A program made the position numbers and the translations under genes. 64,000 nt of DNA from an uncultured Collinsella sp. (lineage in GTDB: Bacteria > Actinomycetota > Coriobacteriia > Coriobacteriales > Coriobacteriaceae). The stretch covers positions 159,972 through 223,971 of the forward strand of contig CATYZE010000001.1 in NCBI GenBank assembly GCA_958415525.1, in the 5' to 3' direction. Every line of letters starts with the position of its first letter. The stretch's first letter is position 1. The notes beneath the pieces are model-generated. The model made no database searches and was not told the DNA's origin. It saw only the letters and a list, made by a program, of their open reading frames with translations. Shown here piece by piece: positions 40,106 through 49,413 of the stretch.

Positions 40106-41869
40106 ATGGCAGATTCCACCACCGATTACAACAATCTAGATCCCTTGGGCGACGAGGCGGCGGTTGTCGATGAGGTCGATGCCGCCGTCTCGGGCGCTCG
40201 CAAGAAGCCGCGCGCTGTCGATATGGTGCCTGAGGAGCCCGACGCGATGGCGCCGGATGAAGAATACCAGCTCACGCCGGCGGGTCGCCGCGAGCGCATC
40301 GGGCAGATTGTTCGCCTGGTCAAAAAGTACCGCGTGTGGGACAACCTCACGCCGGTTCGTTTGCGCCGCCTGCTCGAGGAACTCGGCCCCATGTTCGTTA
40401 AGATGGGGCAGATTCTGGCTAACCGGTCCGAGATTCTGCCGCAACGCTTTTGCGACGAGCTGCGTCGTCTGCGCTCCGACGTGGAGCCGGTGCCGTACGA
40501 GGTCGTACTCAGTTGTCTGGAAGAAGAATACGGCCTGCGCCTGGGGGAGATGTTCGATGCGATCGACCCCAATCCGCTTGGTAGCGCATCGCTCGCGCAG
40601 GTGCACCGCGCTCGTCTGGTGACGGGCGAGGACGTTGCCGTCAAGGTGCAGCGCCCCGGCGCTCAGCAGGTCATGGCCCAAGACATCGATATCATTCGCT
40701 CGGTGGTGCGCATCGTCTCCAAGTTCGTCAACACCGATCAGTTTGTGGACCTACATGGCGTGGTCGAGGAGCTGTGGACCTCGTTTCGCGAGGAGACCAA
40801 CTTTTTGGCCGAGGCTAAAAACCTTAACGACTTTTACGAGTTTCATAAGAGCGTGCGCGGCGTGTCGTGTCCCAAGTCCTACTTGGATCTGTGCACCGAG
40901 CACGTCGTGGTCATGGATTACATCGATGGCACCTCGATTGCCGACCCCGAGCGCCTGGTGGCCGAGGGCTACGACCTGGAGAAGATCGGCTCGACGATTG
41001 TCGAGGACTATTCGACGCAGGTGCTCGACGACGGCTTTTTCCATGCCGATCCGCATGCGGGAAACATCATTCTCAAGGACGGTATCGTCTACTTTATCGA
41101 CCTGGGCATGGTCGGGCGCATGTCGAGCCACGATCGTGGCATCGTCAAGGACATGATTTTTGCCGTGGCCGAGGGTGACGTGCCCAAGCTCAAAGACTCG
41201 CTCATGCGCTTTGCCGTGACGCGCGGCGATTCGGCGGAGCTCGATCACTCGGCATTTTTGTCCGATCTGGACTTTATCGTTGCCGACTTTGCGGGCCTCG
41301 ATCTGAAGGACCTGGACATCGGCGAGTTCTTGACCTCATTGCTGAACTTGGCGCGCAAGAACGACGTTGAGCTGCCGAGCGTGGTGACGATGTTCGCGCG
41401 CGGCATGGTGACGCTCGAGGGCCTGCTGACCGAGTACATGCCCAACGTCAACATGATCCAGATCATCCAGACGCATATCAAAAACGAGAAGAGCGCCTAT
41501 GCCCGCGTTCGCGAGATGGGCCGCGACTTTGCGGCGAGCAGTTACCGTGCGGCCAAGGGCTCGCTCGAGGCGGCCGAGTACCTGGGGTTGGCGTCGCGTA
41601 TGCTCACGCGCGGCCAGCTTAAGGTAAATCTGCAACTCATGAGTAGCGACAAGGCGCTGCGTCAGATAGGCGGCATTGTTGACCGCATGTCGATGGCTAT
41701 CGTTATCGCCGGCCTGTTTATCGGCTCCTCGGTGGTCTACTATGCGCGCATCGAGCCTGTTGTGCTCGGTATTCCGATCATCGGCTTTGTTGGCTATGTG
41801 AGCGCGCTGGTTTTGGCGCTCATGCTGGGCCGCAATATCTGGCGCAACAGTCACGGCGGCAAGCACTAG
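40106..41869 (+). CDS. ABC1/UbiB atypical kinase family protein
   Basis: A 587-residue atypical kinase-like protein. The family KxGQ motif is in FVKMGQILANRSEILP at about 97-112; the nucleotide loop is AQVHRARL (Ala-rich, as in UbiB) and VAVKVQRPG carries the lysine; FFHADPHAGNIIL at about 314 and the YFIDLGMVGRM metal motif follow. Two membrane helices end the protein (about 530-550 and 555-575). Relatives support quinone or isoprenoid lipid biosynthesis; the lipid here is unknown. The first 60 residues are acidic and disordered. Confidence 0.93.
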   Translation: MADSTTDYNNLDPLGDEAAVVDEVDAAVSGARKKPRAVDMVPEEPDAMAPDEEYQLTPAGRRERIGQIVRLVKKYRVWDNLTPVRLRRLLEELGPMFVKMGQILANRSEILPQRFCDELRRLRSDVEPVPYEVVLSCLEEEYGLRLGEMFDAIDPNPLGSASLAQVHRARLVTGEDVAVKVQRPGAQQVMAQDIDIIRSVVRIVSKFVNTDQFVDLHGVVEELWTSFREETNFLAEAKNLNDFYEFHKSVRGVSCPKSYLDLCTEHVVVMDYIDGTSIADPERLVAEGYDLEKIGSTIVEDYSTQVLDDGFFHADPHAGNIILKDGIVYFIDLGMVGRMSSHDRGIVKDMIFAVAEGDVPKLKDSLMRFAVTRGDSAELDHSAFLSDLDFIVADFAGLDLKDLDIGEFLTSLLNLARKNDVELPSVVTMFARGMVTLEGLLTEYMPNVNMIQIIQTHIKNEKSAYARVREMGRDFAASSYRAAKGSLEAAEYLGLASRMLTRGQLKVNLQLMSSDKALRQIGGIVDRMSMAIVIAGLFIGSSVVYYARIEPVVLGIPIIGFVGYVSALVLALMLGRNIWRNSHGGKH

Positions 41870-42011
41870 CGTAGCTGCACGGTGTCTTGTCCCACGGTGC
41901 CCTTCTCTGCCCAACTCTTTCCTATCGCAAACAATAGCTTTTACCTTGGGCTTCGCCTGCGTGCGGGGCCCTTTTGCGTGATACCATATTGACGGTAATA
42001 ATCGATGGCCT

Positions 42012-42184
42012 AGATGGTGGTGCGGAGACGCACGAATGCGCGGTTTTCCTGCGCGTTTGGGAGAATCGGGGTGCAAATCCCCGGCTGTACCAGTAACCGT
42101 AATTCCTCTTGGCTCGGGATGCTCGCGTCGCAGATCGGACGACGTGCCCGAGTCGTTAAGGTTAAGTCGGATCGCCTCCCATCT
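42012..42184 (+). promoter_or_regulatory. Cobalamin (B12) riboswitch
   Basis: The core reads GGGGTGCAAATCCCCGGC at 42068-42085 (the conserved GGTGAAATCCC-type loop) followed by CTGTACC and CAGTAACCG. The B12 box equivalent AGTCGGATCGCCTCCC is at 42165-42180. P1 is closed by AGATGG (42012-42017) with CCATCT (42179-42184), and another stem, GCGCG...CGCGC, lies near 42036-42056. It is the only riboswitch I see and it precedes the large surface-protein gene by 143 bp. The GGAGGG/GGGGGACCCC region before the start may be the expression platform. Confidence 0.88.
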
Positions 42185-42327
42185 TGCATGCGGCTGCGGC
42201 GTATGCCACCGGTGTGCATAGGGCTCTGGAGGGAAGGGGGACCCCGATGGGGGAACTCGAGCGCAACATGCGCGATGACGTGGGGCGGCCTCAAGGCAAC
42301 GCTCCAAGTACAGACAGTAGGAGACAA

Positions 42328-45300
42328 ATGGATATGTTTGTGGACGAGCGCCAGCGCGTCTCGCATCGCCGTGGTGCAATTGCGCGCGGCGTAGCCAAGC
42401 GCGGCCTGGTGGCATTCCTGGCCTTCGCGATGGCCTTTGGCACCACGCCGGCCCAGCTGTGGGCCGACGGCGCCGAGGGCATCGCCGAGGCCGTGGCCCA
42501 GGCCGCGACACCGGGCGAGGGCGCGCAGGCCACGGACGGTGCTGCAGATACTACCGCGGCTGCTGCTGACGCAAACGATTCGGCTGCAGGTGGCTCCTCC
42601 GAAACTGGGGATACGGGTTCGGCCGCGCCTGACAACGTGAGCGATGATGCATCGGACGACCCCGCTGCGCCAGACCCTGCTTCGGCCACCCCGGCGAGCG
42701 AGGCGTCTGACACCACCGCCGAGACCGGCGACGCGACTGCGGTGGCCAGCGAGCCCAGTGTTGCCAAGGCCGCGTCTCGTGCCGCTGCTACGTTTTCCTC
42801 GAATAATGGTGTCAGCGTCGGAAAGAGCCAGTCGCCTTCTCGTTGGGCTGGCTCTAACTTCACCGCTTTTATCCAGAGCAATACTACGCTCTATGCGAAT
42901 GTTTGGACTTCGTCCAGCAAGCGCGCCAGTGTTTCGGGTTGCACCTATCAGTGGCTTGCTGCCGATATCGCCAACAGGAACGATGCGGACAACTCTGCGT
43001 TTGTTGCTGTCGAGGGCCAGACGGGCTCATCGATCGTTCTGGACGACGCCCTGCGCACTCAGCTTAACGGCAAGTGCCTGCGTGTACGTATTACCGATGC
43101 CAGCGGTAACGTCATCTACGGCCCGACTAAGGGCGCCAACAACCAAAAGCTGACAGCGACGAACACCATCAAGGCGCCCGTTCCTACCAAGACGGCACTG
43201 GATGCAAAGTCTTATGTCCTCATCCAGTCTTCGGCAGACGATTCGAGCTCGTATTCGTCTGTTAAGGCCGAGATGCTGAACCCTGGCACTATGCTTTGGG
43301 CGAACGCCTACGACGGCGAAGCGGTTCCCAATAAGCGCATCGCAGCACAGGCCGGCTGGACCTATCAGTGGCTTGCGTCTGATGTGCGCGATGCCGAGGA
43401 TTCCGCCTATCAGGCAATCCCGGGCCAGACCGGCCAGTCGCTGACGATCACGGATGAACTCGCATCGCAGCTTGCGGGCAAGTACATTCGCGTTAAGGTT
43501 GTCGGTGACAGTCAAGAGCTGTTCGGCCCGAGCAGCTCTTTTAAGACGCCCTCGTCTGTTGACTACAATACTCCGGGTCCTGTTGCCGCGAGCGGCCAGA
43601 TCGCATTAGGCCATATCGTTCTTGCTTATAACGGTGCCGAATTTGGCGACGATTACGAGAGCGTTCCGAGTGCTAACGTTGGCGACACGATTAAGGCTGC
43701 CGCCTACTACCTTAACTACGACACGCCGACTGACCTCTACGGTTCCGACAAGGTCGATTTTTCTTGGTGGGTGGCCGATTCCGCCGACGGCTCGTTCGAG
43801 CAGGTTGCAACTGGTGACACCTATACGGTTACCAAGGAATGCGCAAACCGTTATCTCAAGGTGGTCGCAAAAGCCAAGAACGGTATCCCTGGCTCCGATA
43901 GCTGTGAGACCAAGGCAGGCCGCATTCTGCCCAAGGGCGCGACGACGCTTGATTCGGTTGCGTTTACCAACGCGAGCAAGGGCGCCAAGGACACCGGTTC
44001 TACGATTGAGGCATGTGCCTACAAGGCAGTCGATTACTCGTCTGAGCCGGTTGTCGAGGGCGTTACCTACACGTGGCGTTGGTCGTCTGTCGACCCGTCC
44101 TCCTCTGCCTTTGATGCAAAGACCGATTGGCATGTAGTCGAGGGCAAAACCGACAGCAGCTTTACGATTCCCGATGACTATGCCAACCGCTGGGTGAGTG
44201 TGTCGGCCACTGCGGGTGATAATACCGTAGAGTCGACTACTGCCGTGGCTGTTAAGGCTGCAGGCTCGCATGAGCTGTTCCTGACGTATCTCAAAAAGAT
44301 TGTCGGCGACCAGAGCGATGACGCCAGGTTTGTCTACAAGAGTGGCGAAAAGATCGGTGTTACCGCATTCGAGAAGACGTCTGCGGGAACTAAGGGTGCC
44401 GAGCTTGCATCTGATCAGCTAACGTATACGTGGCAGATTGCCGATAGCGCCCAGGGTCCGTTCACGACGCTGACGGATGAGAACGCGCACAGGCCGTCGT
44501 TCGTAATTTCGCAAAAGTACGTCGGCAAGTACCTCAAGTGCATCGTCGACGGTGGCTACAACACCGACTATGCCTCCACGCGTTATGCCATCGTCAAGGG
44601 CGAGGACGCCAAGGCGTACACCCTGACATCGGTTAATGTCGTCTCGAGCGGCAACCTCGCACAGGTCGGGGGAACGCTTGCCCCTACGGCCAATTACATG
44701 GCAACGGGCGATTGGGGCGATTACGAGACGGCGCTCCCCGAGGGCTCCCTCGTCGATTACCGCTGGTACCTCGCCGATGACGCTGAGGGTACAAATGCCC
44801 ACGAGCTGTTTGGTGCCGACGAAACGACTGGTGTACTCACGCTTCCGGCCTCGGCTGAAGGCAAATATGCGTATGTCGTTGCAAATGCTGGCAACAACGA
44901 TGTCAAGAGTGCTGCTTGGCTCGTTAACTCTTCCGACGAAAAGTCTCTTTCCGTTAACGTCAGGGTTGTAGGCGTAAGCAAGCACGATGTCGGTCAGTCT
45001 TATGACCTTGTGGATTGGGTGCCGTCGACCTCGTATAACTGGTCGAGCACTCAAAAGATGTCTGCCTGGGACATCTTTGCCAAGGTGCTTGACGACGCCG
45101 GCTATAGCTATAGCACGGACGGCGGCGTTCCCTATTCGGTTACGAACCCCGATAAGTCTCAGACGCTCGCGATGGAGAACACGGCGTCCGGCTATAAGTA
45201 CTGGCGTTTTGACATTAATGGTAAGGCTGCCAACTCTTACGCCACGGGCTACTACCCGAGCGATGGCGACACGCTCGAGCTCGTGTACGAGGATCCCACG

Positions 45301-47604
45301 GGCACGGTTTCCACGCAGGTCTCCGTCACAATGGAGATCATCGGCAAGAAGAATGAGATAGCGCAGCGTTGGACGAGCCCCTCAACTCAGGTGTTCACTA
45401 AGGGCACGACAATCAAGGACGCCTCTGCTGCCTACTTCGATGCTCTTGGCATCGAATCCAAGATGTACGACCAATTTGGCTATTGGGGTGTCCATAGCCT
45501 TGTTTCCCCGCTTGATGGTGTCGAGCTGTCCGGCGCTTGGTCGTTCTTTGTCAACGGAGTTCCCGCAAGCCAGATCGATAGCGACTATGTGCTCAAGTCG
45601 GGTGATAAGATCGTTTGGGCCCATGCTGCCGGCGATACCGTGCCCGGTATCGACAGCGTTGTTGTTGACCCGAGCGCCGCGCGTCCCAACTGGGATAGCG
45701 ACTGGTCGGGCTTTACGAGCGCCGACAAGGTAACCGATGCACCTGTACCCACCAAAGACGCTGAGGCAAAATGGGTAAGCGAGCTCAAGTCTTCGAGCGA
45801 ATGGAATAAGGGAATCTCTGATCCGTTGCTAGTGGGTGACTATCTCTACGTTGCCGTCGGTTCCAAGCTGCTTAAGAAGAATGTCGACACGGGTGAAACC
45901 CTTGCGGAATCGCCCTTGGCAGCAAAGATTGATTCGACTTCGCGCATGGTGTACACCGACGGCGTTGTGCTTGTTCCGCTCTCTAGTGGTCGTCTGCAGG
46001 CGCTAACGGTTGATGCGCTGGCGACGGTTTGGGTTACCGATGAGCTGCCGGCCGGTCCGGACGGCGCCCAGCAGTCGCTTGCTTCCGTTACGGTCCGTGA
46101 TGGCTATGCCTACTTTGGCACCGCTTCGGCCAGCTGGACTGATTCGAGTGGCGGCTACCTGCTTTGCGTGCGTATCACTGACGGCAAGGTCATGTGGCAG
46201 CACGAGAACGAGAACAGCAAGGGCTATTACTGGGCTGGTATGGCGTTCTCGGGCAACTACGGTGTTATTGCGGACGATTCCGGCACGGTGAGCACGATCG
46301 ATCCCTCGACTGGAAAGACTGTTGCGAACCTTAAGGTTGCCGATCGCGTGCGCACGACGGTGCTGGTTGATGGATCGATCGCTTATGTCGTGAGTGCCGA
46401 TGGCGTCTTGCATAAGCTCTTGATTGCCAATAACGGAAGGCTTTCCGAGCTTGGCAAGGTAACGTTTGGTGGCAGCTCGACCTCGACACCGGTGCTGGTC
46501 AACGGCAAGATCATTGTTGGTGGTACGTCGATTGATTCCTTTAAGGGCGGCTATCAGAATAAGTACACGTATCATTACGGCCTGCTGGCAACCATAGATG
46601 CCGAGACGCTCGCGGTAGACTATTCCATCTGCAAGGCGGATGGGAACTATATTCGCCAGGGTACTTCGGGCGGTGGCGACGTTAAGTCACAGCCGGTTGT
46701 TTCGGTTCAAAACGGTGAGACGTACGTGTACTTTACGTCTAACAACAACCCTGGTGGCATCTATCGTTATCGCATCGGCGATGCCGAAGCAGAGCTGCTC
46801 TATACGCCGGCTGCGGAGGATCAGCAGTATTGCATGACTTCGATTTCTGTGGGGTCGGACGGCTCGCTGTACTACGTTAACGATTCAGGCAAACTGTTTG
46901 CCGTCAAGGGCAATGGTCAGAGGGTCAATCGCTATACCGTTTCATTTAATGCCAACGGCAAAGATGCAGCCATGCCCGATTCTCAGCGTGTGAAAGAGGG
47001 CAAGACGGCTACCGAGCCTGCGGATAAGCCCCAGCTCAAGGGCTATACCTTCGGCGGTTGGTATACCGATGAGGCTTGCACGCAGGCGTATGACTTCAGC
47101 ACGCCGGTGACGACCGACTTGACGCTGTATGCCAAGTGGACCAAGAACGCCACCAACCCTGGCGGTAATGGCGGTTCTGGCTCCAACGGTTCCAACGGCG
47201 GCACCTGCAACGGTTCCGCCGCTGGCACTGGCGCGGGCGCTGGCACTGGTACTGGCTCCGGCACGAAGGGTCAGCAGGCTGGTGGCGCTATCGCCCCGGG
47301 CCAGAAGCCGACGACCAAGACGACGGTGTCCACCAAGACGGAGACCAAAGAAAGCAAGTCCGACAAGAAGGACGAGAAGAAATCGGACAAGAAGGACGGC
47401 AAGTCCGATAAGAAGTCCGATTCCAAGTCCGATACGGGCTCTGCCTCCACGGCCACTGCCAAGAAGCCCGCCGAGGCTTCTGCGCAGGAGACCGGCACCA
47501 ACCCGCTCGCCATCGTTGGCATCGCGGCGGGCGTGATTGGCCTTGCGCTCATTGCCGTCTTTGTGCTGACCAAGCGCGGCAAGGGTGACGGTAATGCCCG
47601 ATAA
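42328..47604 (+). CDS. Large surface protein with DUF4430 and beta-propeller modules
   Basis: A 1758-residue cell-surface protein. Layout: signal peptide (basic N-region, GLVAFLAFAMAFG at about 27-39, cut near QLWA-DG); acidic Ala-rich spacer to about 190; six Ig-like modules with a YxW...GKY/RV pattern (about 200-830); two DUF4430 modules (about 872-988, and about 994-1104 with GAWSFFVNGVPAS and SDYVLKSGDKIVW); a PQQ-type beta-propeller (about 1144-1527); one InlB-type repeat (GYTFGGWYTDEA, about 1534-1604); a Gly/Ser then Lys/Asp-rich wall-spanning stretch; and a membrane anchor (about 1725-1746) with a KRGKGDGNAR tail. AQETG before it is not LPxTG. DUF4430 is related to the transcobalamin beta domain, and the B12 riboswitch supports a role in corrinoid capture (inference). 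ATG 42328 has GGAG 6 bp upstream; ATG 42247 gives a poorer signal peptide. Confidence 0.85.
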   Translation: MDMFVDERQRVSHRRGAIARGVAKRGLVAFLAFAMAFGTTPAQLWADGAEGIAEAVAQAATPGEGAQATDGAADTTAAAADANDSAAGGSSETGDTGSAAPDNVSDDASDDPAAPDPASATPASEASDTTAETGDATAVASEPSVAKAASRAAATFSSNNGVSVGKSQSPSRWAGSNFTAFIQSNTTLYANVWTSSSKRASVSGCTYQWLAADIANRNDADNSAFVAVEGQTGSSIVLDDALRTQLNGKCLRVRITDASGNVIYGPTKGANNQKLTATNTIKAPVPTKTALDAKSYVLIQSSADDSSSYSSVKAEMLNPGTMLWANAYDGEAVPNKRIAAQAGWTYQWLASDVRDAEDSAYQAIPGQTGQSLTITDELASQLAGKYIRVKVVGDSQELFGPSSSFKTPSSVDYNTPGPVAASGQIALGHIVLAYNGAEFGDDYESVPSANVGDTIKAAAYYLNYDTPTDLYGSDKVDFSWWVADSADGSFEQVATGDTYTVTKECANRYLKVVAKAKNGIPGSDSCETKAGRILPKGATTLDSVAFTNASKGAKDTGSTIEACAYKAVDYSSEPVVEGVTYTWRWSSVDPSSSAFDAKTDWHVVEGKTDSSFTIPDDYANRWVSVSATAGDNTVESTTAVAVKAAGSHELFLTYLKKIVGDQSDDARFVYKSGEKIGVTAFEKTSAGTKGAELASDQLTYTWQIADSAQGPFTTLTDENAHRPSFVISQKYVGKYLKCIVDGGYNTDYASTRYAIVKGEDAKAYTLTSVNVVSSGNLAQVGGTLAPTANYMATGDWGDYETALPEGSLVDYRWYLADDAEGTNAHELFGADETTGVLTLPASAEGKYAYVVANAGNNDVKSAAWLVNSSDEKSLSVNVRVVGVSKHDVGQSYDLVDWVPSTSYNWSSTQKMSAWDIFAKVLDDAGYSYSTDGGVPYSVTNPDKSQTLAMENTASGYKYWRFDINGKAANSYATGYYPSDGDTLELVYEDPTGTVSTQVSVTMEIIGKKNEIAQRWTSPSTQVFTKGTTIKDASAAYFDALGIESKMYDQFGYWGVHSLVSPLDGVELSGAWSFFVNGVPASQIDSDYVLKSGDKIVWAHAAGDTVPGIDSVVVDPSAARPNWDSDWSGFTSADKVTDAPVPTKDAEAKWVSELKSSSEWNKGISDPLLVGDYLYVAVGSKLLKKNVDTGETLAESPLAAKIDSTSRMVYTDGVVLVPLSSGRLQALTVDALATVWVTDELPAGPDGAQQSLASVTVRDGYAYFGTASASWTDSSGGYLLCVRITDGKVMWQHENENSKGYYWAGMAFSGNYGVIADDSGTVSTIDPSTGKTVANLKVADRVRTTVLVDGSIAYVVSADGVLHKLLIANNGRLSELGKVTFGGSSTSTPVLVNGKIIVGGTSIDSFKGGYQNKYTYHYGLLATIDAETLAVDYSICKADGNYIRQGTSGGGDVKSQPVVSVQNGETYVYFTSNNNPGGIYRYRIGDAEAELLYTPAAEDQQYCMTSISVGSDGSLYYVNDSGKLFAVKGNGQRVNRYTVSFNANGKDAAMPDSQRVKEGKTATEPADKPQLKGYTFGGWYTDEACTQAYDFSTPVTTDLTLYAKWTKNATNPGGNGGSGSNGSNGGTCNGSAAGTGAGAGTGTGSGTKGQQAGGAIAPGQKPTTKTTVSTKTETKESKSDKKDEKKSDKKDGKSDKKSDSKSDTGSASTATAKKPAEASAQETGTNPLAIVGIAAGVIGLALIAVFVLTKRGKGDGNAR

Positions 47605-48496
47605 GCCCAAGGAGACCAACGGGCAGCAGCCCGACTCCTCGTTTATCCAGCTTGACGATGCAAAGCAAAAGGACGCCGCTTCGGCGGCGTCCGCCCCGCG
47701 GCGCAAGGCACTCGTCGGCGTTCTTACGGCTGCCTGCGTTGCGCTGATCGTCGTCTCGCTGGGATTCGTGCATCCCTCCACAAGCGGTGCCTGGTCCATC
47801 GACTGGATTGTTCAGGCCGTGACGGGGGAGAGCGTCGTTGCCAACGACGCCAGGGGAGCTGGCTCGACTGCTGCTTCTGGCAACGCTTACTCTAAGAACT
47901 CCAAGGCTTCGGGCGACACGAAAGATAAGTCCAAGGACTCGGATGACGCCAAGGGCGATTCCGAATCTTCGGACAAGAGCTCGGATAAAAACTCGGATGG
48001 CAAAAAGTCCGGAGACCAGCGTGGCAAGAAGTCTGGCGATGTATCGGCTGCTCAGAACACCGAAACTGCCGATACTTCTAACACGTCTGGCGGTACCTCT
48101 TCGGGCGGCGGCCAATCGTCTGGCGGCGCCTCTGCTTCTAACGGCGGAACCGCCTCCTCGGGCGGCCAGGGCGGCACGCAGGAGCCCAGCTACGTCACGG
48201 TGACGGTTTCGGTCACATCGAGCGCCGTGGGCAATCCTGTGTCCGCCGGCGGCACCTATACCTTTAACGAAGGTGCCACCGTCTACGACGCCCTATGCGC
48301 GCTCGGGCTTTCCGTCAACGCACACGGCTCATCGTACGGCACGTATGTCGCCGCGATCGGCGGTTTGGCCGAGAAGCAGTATGGCGGCACGAGCGGCTGG
48401 ATGTATTCCGTCAACGGTTCAACGCCCATGACGGCCTGCAGCAACTACGTCCTTTCCAATGGTGACAACGTCGTTTGGTATTACGTAACAGGCTAG
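47594..48496 (+). CDS. Membrane-anchored DUF4430 protein
   Basis: A 300-residue protein: short acidic cytoplasmic N-terminus, one membrane helix (38-59, ALVGVLTAACVALIVVSLGF), a Ser/Lys/Asp/Gly-rich linker of about 130 residues able to cross the wall, and a C-terminal DUF4430 domain (about 198-300) with TVYDALCALGL, GTSGWMYSVNGSTPM and SNYVLSNGDNVVWYYV. The start overlaps the large gene by 11 bp (ATG 47594, AAGGG upstream), so the two are coupled and both follow the cobalamin riboswitch. I infer a B12-handling partner that holds ligand near the membrane. Binding is untested. Confidence 0.85.
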   Translation: MPDKPKETNGQQPDSSFIQLDDAKQKDAASAASAPRRKALVGVLTAACVALIVVSLGFVHPSTSGAWSIDWIVQAVTGESVVANDARGAGSTAASGNAYSKNSKASGDTKDKSKDSDDAKGDSESSDKSSDKNSDGKKSGDQRGKKSGDVSAAQNTETADTSNTSGGTSSGGGQSSGGASASNGGTASSGGQGGTQEPSYVTVTVSVTSSAVGNPVSAGGTYTFNEGATVYDALCALGLSVNAHGSSYGTYVAAIGGLAEKQYGGTSGWMYSVNGSTPMTACSNYVLSNGDNVVWYYVTG

Positions 48497-48520
48497 GAGT
48501 CTTTCAATATGACGCACTGA

Positions 48521-48558
48521 ACGGGCGGCTCGGACAGTATCTGGGCCGCCCGTTTTTT
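48521..48558 (+). terminator. Intrinsic terminator of the B12-regulated unit
   Basis: Stem ACGGGCGGC (48521-48529) with GCCGCCCGT (48545-48553), then six T. It ends the two-gene transcript. Confidence 0.85.
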
Positions 48559-48561
48559 GAT

Positions 48562-48884
48562 GCGAACGGGACGGAGTTTCCCAGTCGAGGCTCATCCGGA
48601 AAGCGCGTCCCACTCTGGAGGCTGATTTCGGGATGAGCTTTCCGGTTGCATGGCCATTGGGAAGCTGCATCCCGTTTCGGTGCGTCATTCCGGGATGTAT
48701 TTTCCGCTTCAGTGATCATTGGAAAACCGGGGATCCCATTTCAGAGCTAAATTCCGGGACACGCTTTCCCAGACGAGCCCATTGGGGAAACTGTGTCCCA
48801 TTCTGAGGCCCCAAACTGGGATGCCGTTTCCCCGAGGAGGCCTATTGGGAAACGGGGGACCTCGGCATCCCATTTCGACAGGGT
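48562..48884. repeat. Tandem array of about 63-bp palindromic repeats
   Basis: Four full units (start near 48594, 48656, 48718 and 48781; 62-63 bp each) plus partial copies at each end. Each unit begins near ATTGGGAAA and holds GGGAT...TTTCC and GGAAA...ATCCC parts. Adjacent units pair across their junctions, e.g. GGGACACGCTTTCCC with GGGGAAACTGTGTCCC at 48757-48800. The arms differ between units but remain complementary (ATG/CAT, ACAC/GTGT, ATGCCG/CGGCAT). No ORF with a ribosome site. Possibly a structured RNA, protein-binding array or VNTR. Confidence 0.8.
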
Positions 48885-48943
48885 GGCCCGTTTCAAGTGC
48901 TCTCATCGGCATGCTTAGAAAGCCCGGCAATCATGCTCGGCAA

Positions 48944-48979
48944 ACAAAAAACCGGTTGGAACGTGAATTCCAACCGGTT
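48944..48979 (-). terminator. Terminator of gtrA-like gene 1
   Basis: A perfect 12-bp stem (AACCGGTTGGAA/TTCCAACCGGTT); on the minus strand TTTTTTG follows. Just downstream of the minus-strand gene. Confidence 0.8.
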
Positions 48980-49005
48980 GCAAATGCGAGGTTATGTTTG
49001 ACTGA

Positions 49006-49413
49006 CTACGAGCGTGCGCCCTCGAGGAAGAAACGGCGGCTAAAGTAGTTGTACCAGGTGACCAGGAACGTGGCGATGGCCTTCATGGCCTGGTAGCCGA
49101 TGCTCAAAAACGTGACGCCCACAAACATATACAGGTCGTTGAGACCCAGGCCAATCACCGACAGGATGGTGAAGATCGTGAACTCACGCTTGCGGCTCAT
49201 GCCCTCGCGGTGGTCGAACACGTACTTCATGCTGAGCCAGTAGTTGACCACGACGGACGTGATGAACGAGATCGTGGTGCTCATCAAAAAGTCGAGGTGG
49301 AACAGCTCGACAAGCGCAATGAGCATACCCCAGTCGATGCCAAAGGAGATAAGTCCCACGACAGCGAACTTGAGGAACTGCTTGGTATGAGGTTGTGCCA
49401 GCGCCTTGCGCAC
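49006..49413 (-). CDS. GtrA family membrane protein 1
   Basis: A 135-residue protein with four membrane helices (about 13-32, 40-60, 78-97 and 100-122), typical GtrA length. Landmarks: FLKFAVVGLISFGIDWG near the N-terminus and YWLSMKYVF before the third helix. GtrA proteins flip or move lipid-linked sugars, often for cell-wall glycans. A tandem paralog lies at 49633-50028. Start is GTG with a weak GGAT site. Confidence 0.88.
   Translation of the reverse strand: MRKALAQPHTKQFLKFAVVGLISFGIDWGMLIALVELFHLDFLMSTTISFITSVVVNYWLSMKYVFDHREGMSRKREFTIFTILSVIGLGLNDLYMFVGVTFLSIGYQAMKAIATFLVTWYNYFSRRFFLEGARS

Noticed and set aside
42184..42327. N-terminal extension of the large surface protein from TTG 42184
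   Set aside because: It starts in the last pairs of the riboswitch and has no SD; the signal peptide fits the start at 42328.
48562..48884. CRISPR-like reading of the tandem repeats
   Set aside because: Units are contiguous without unique spacers, and vary in a paired way; no cas genes nearby.
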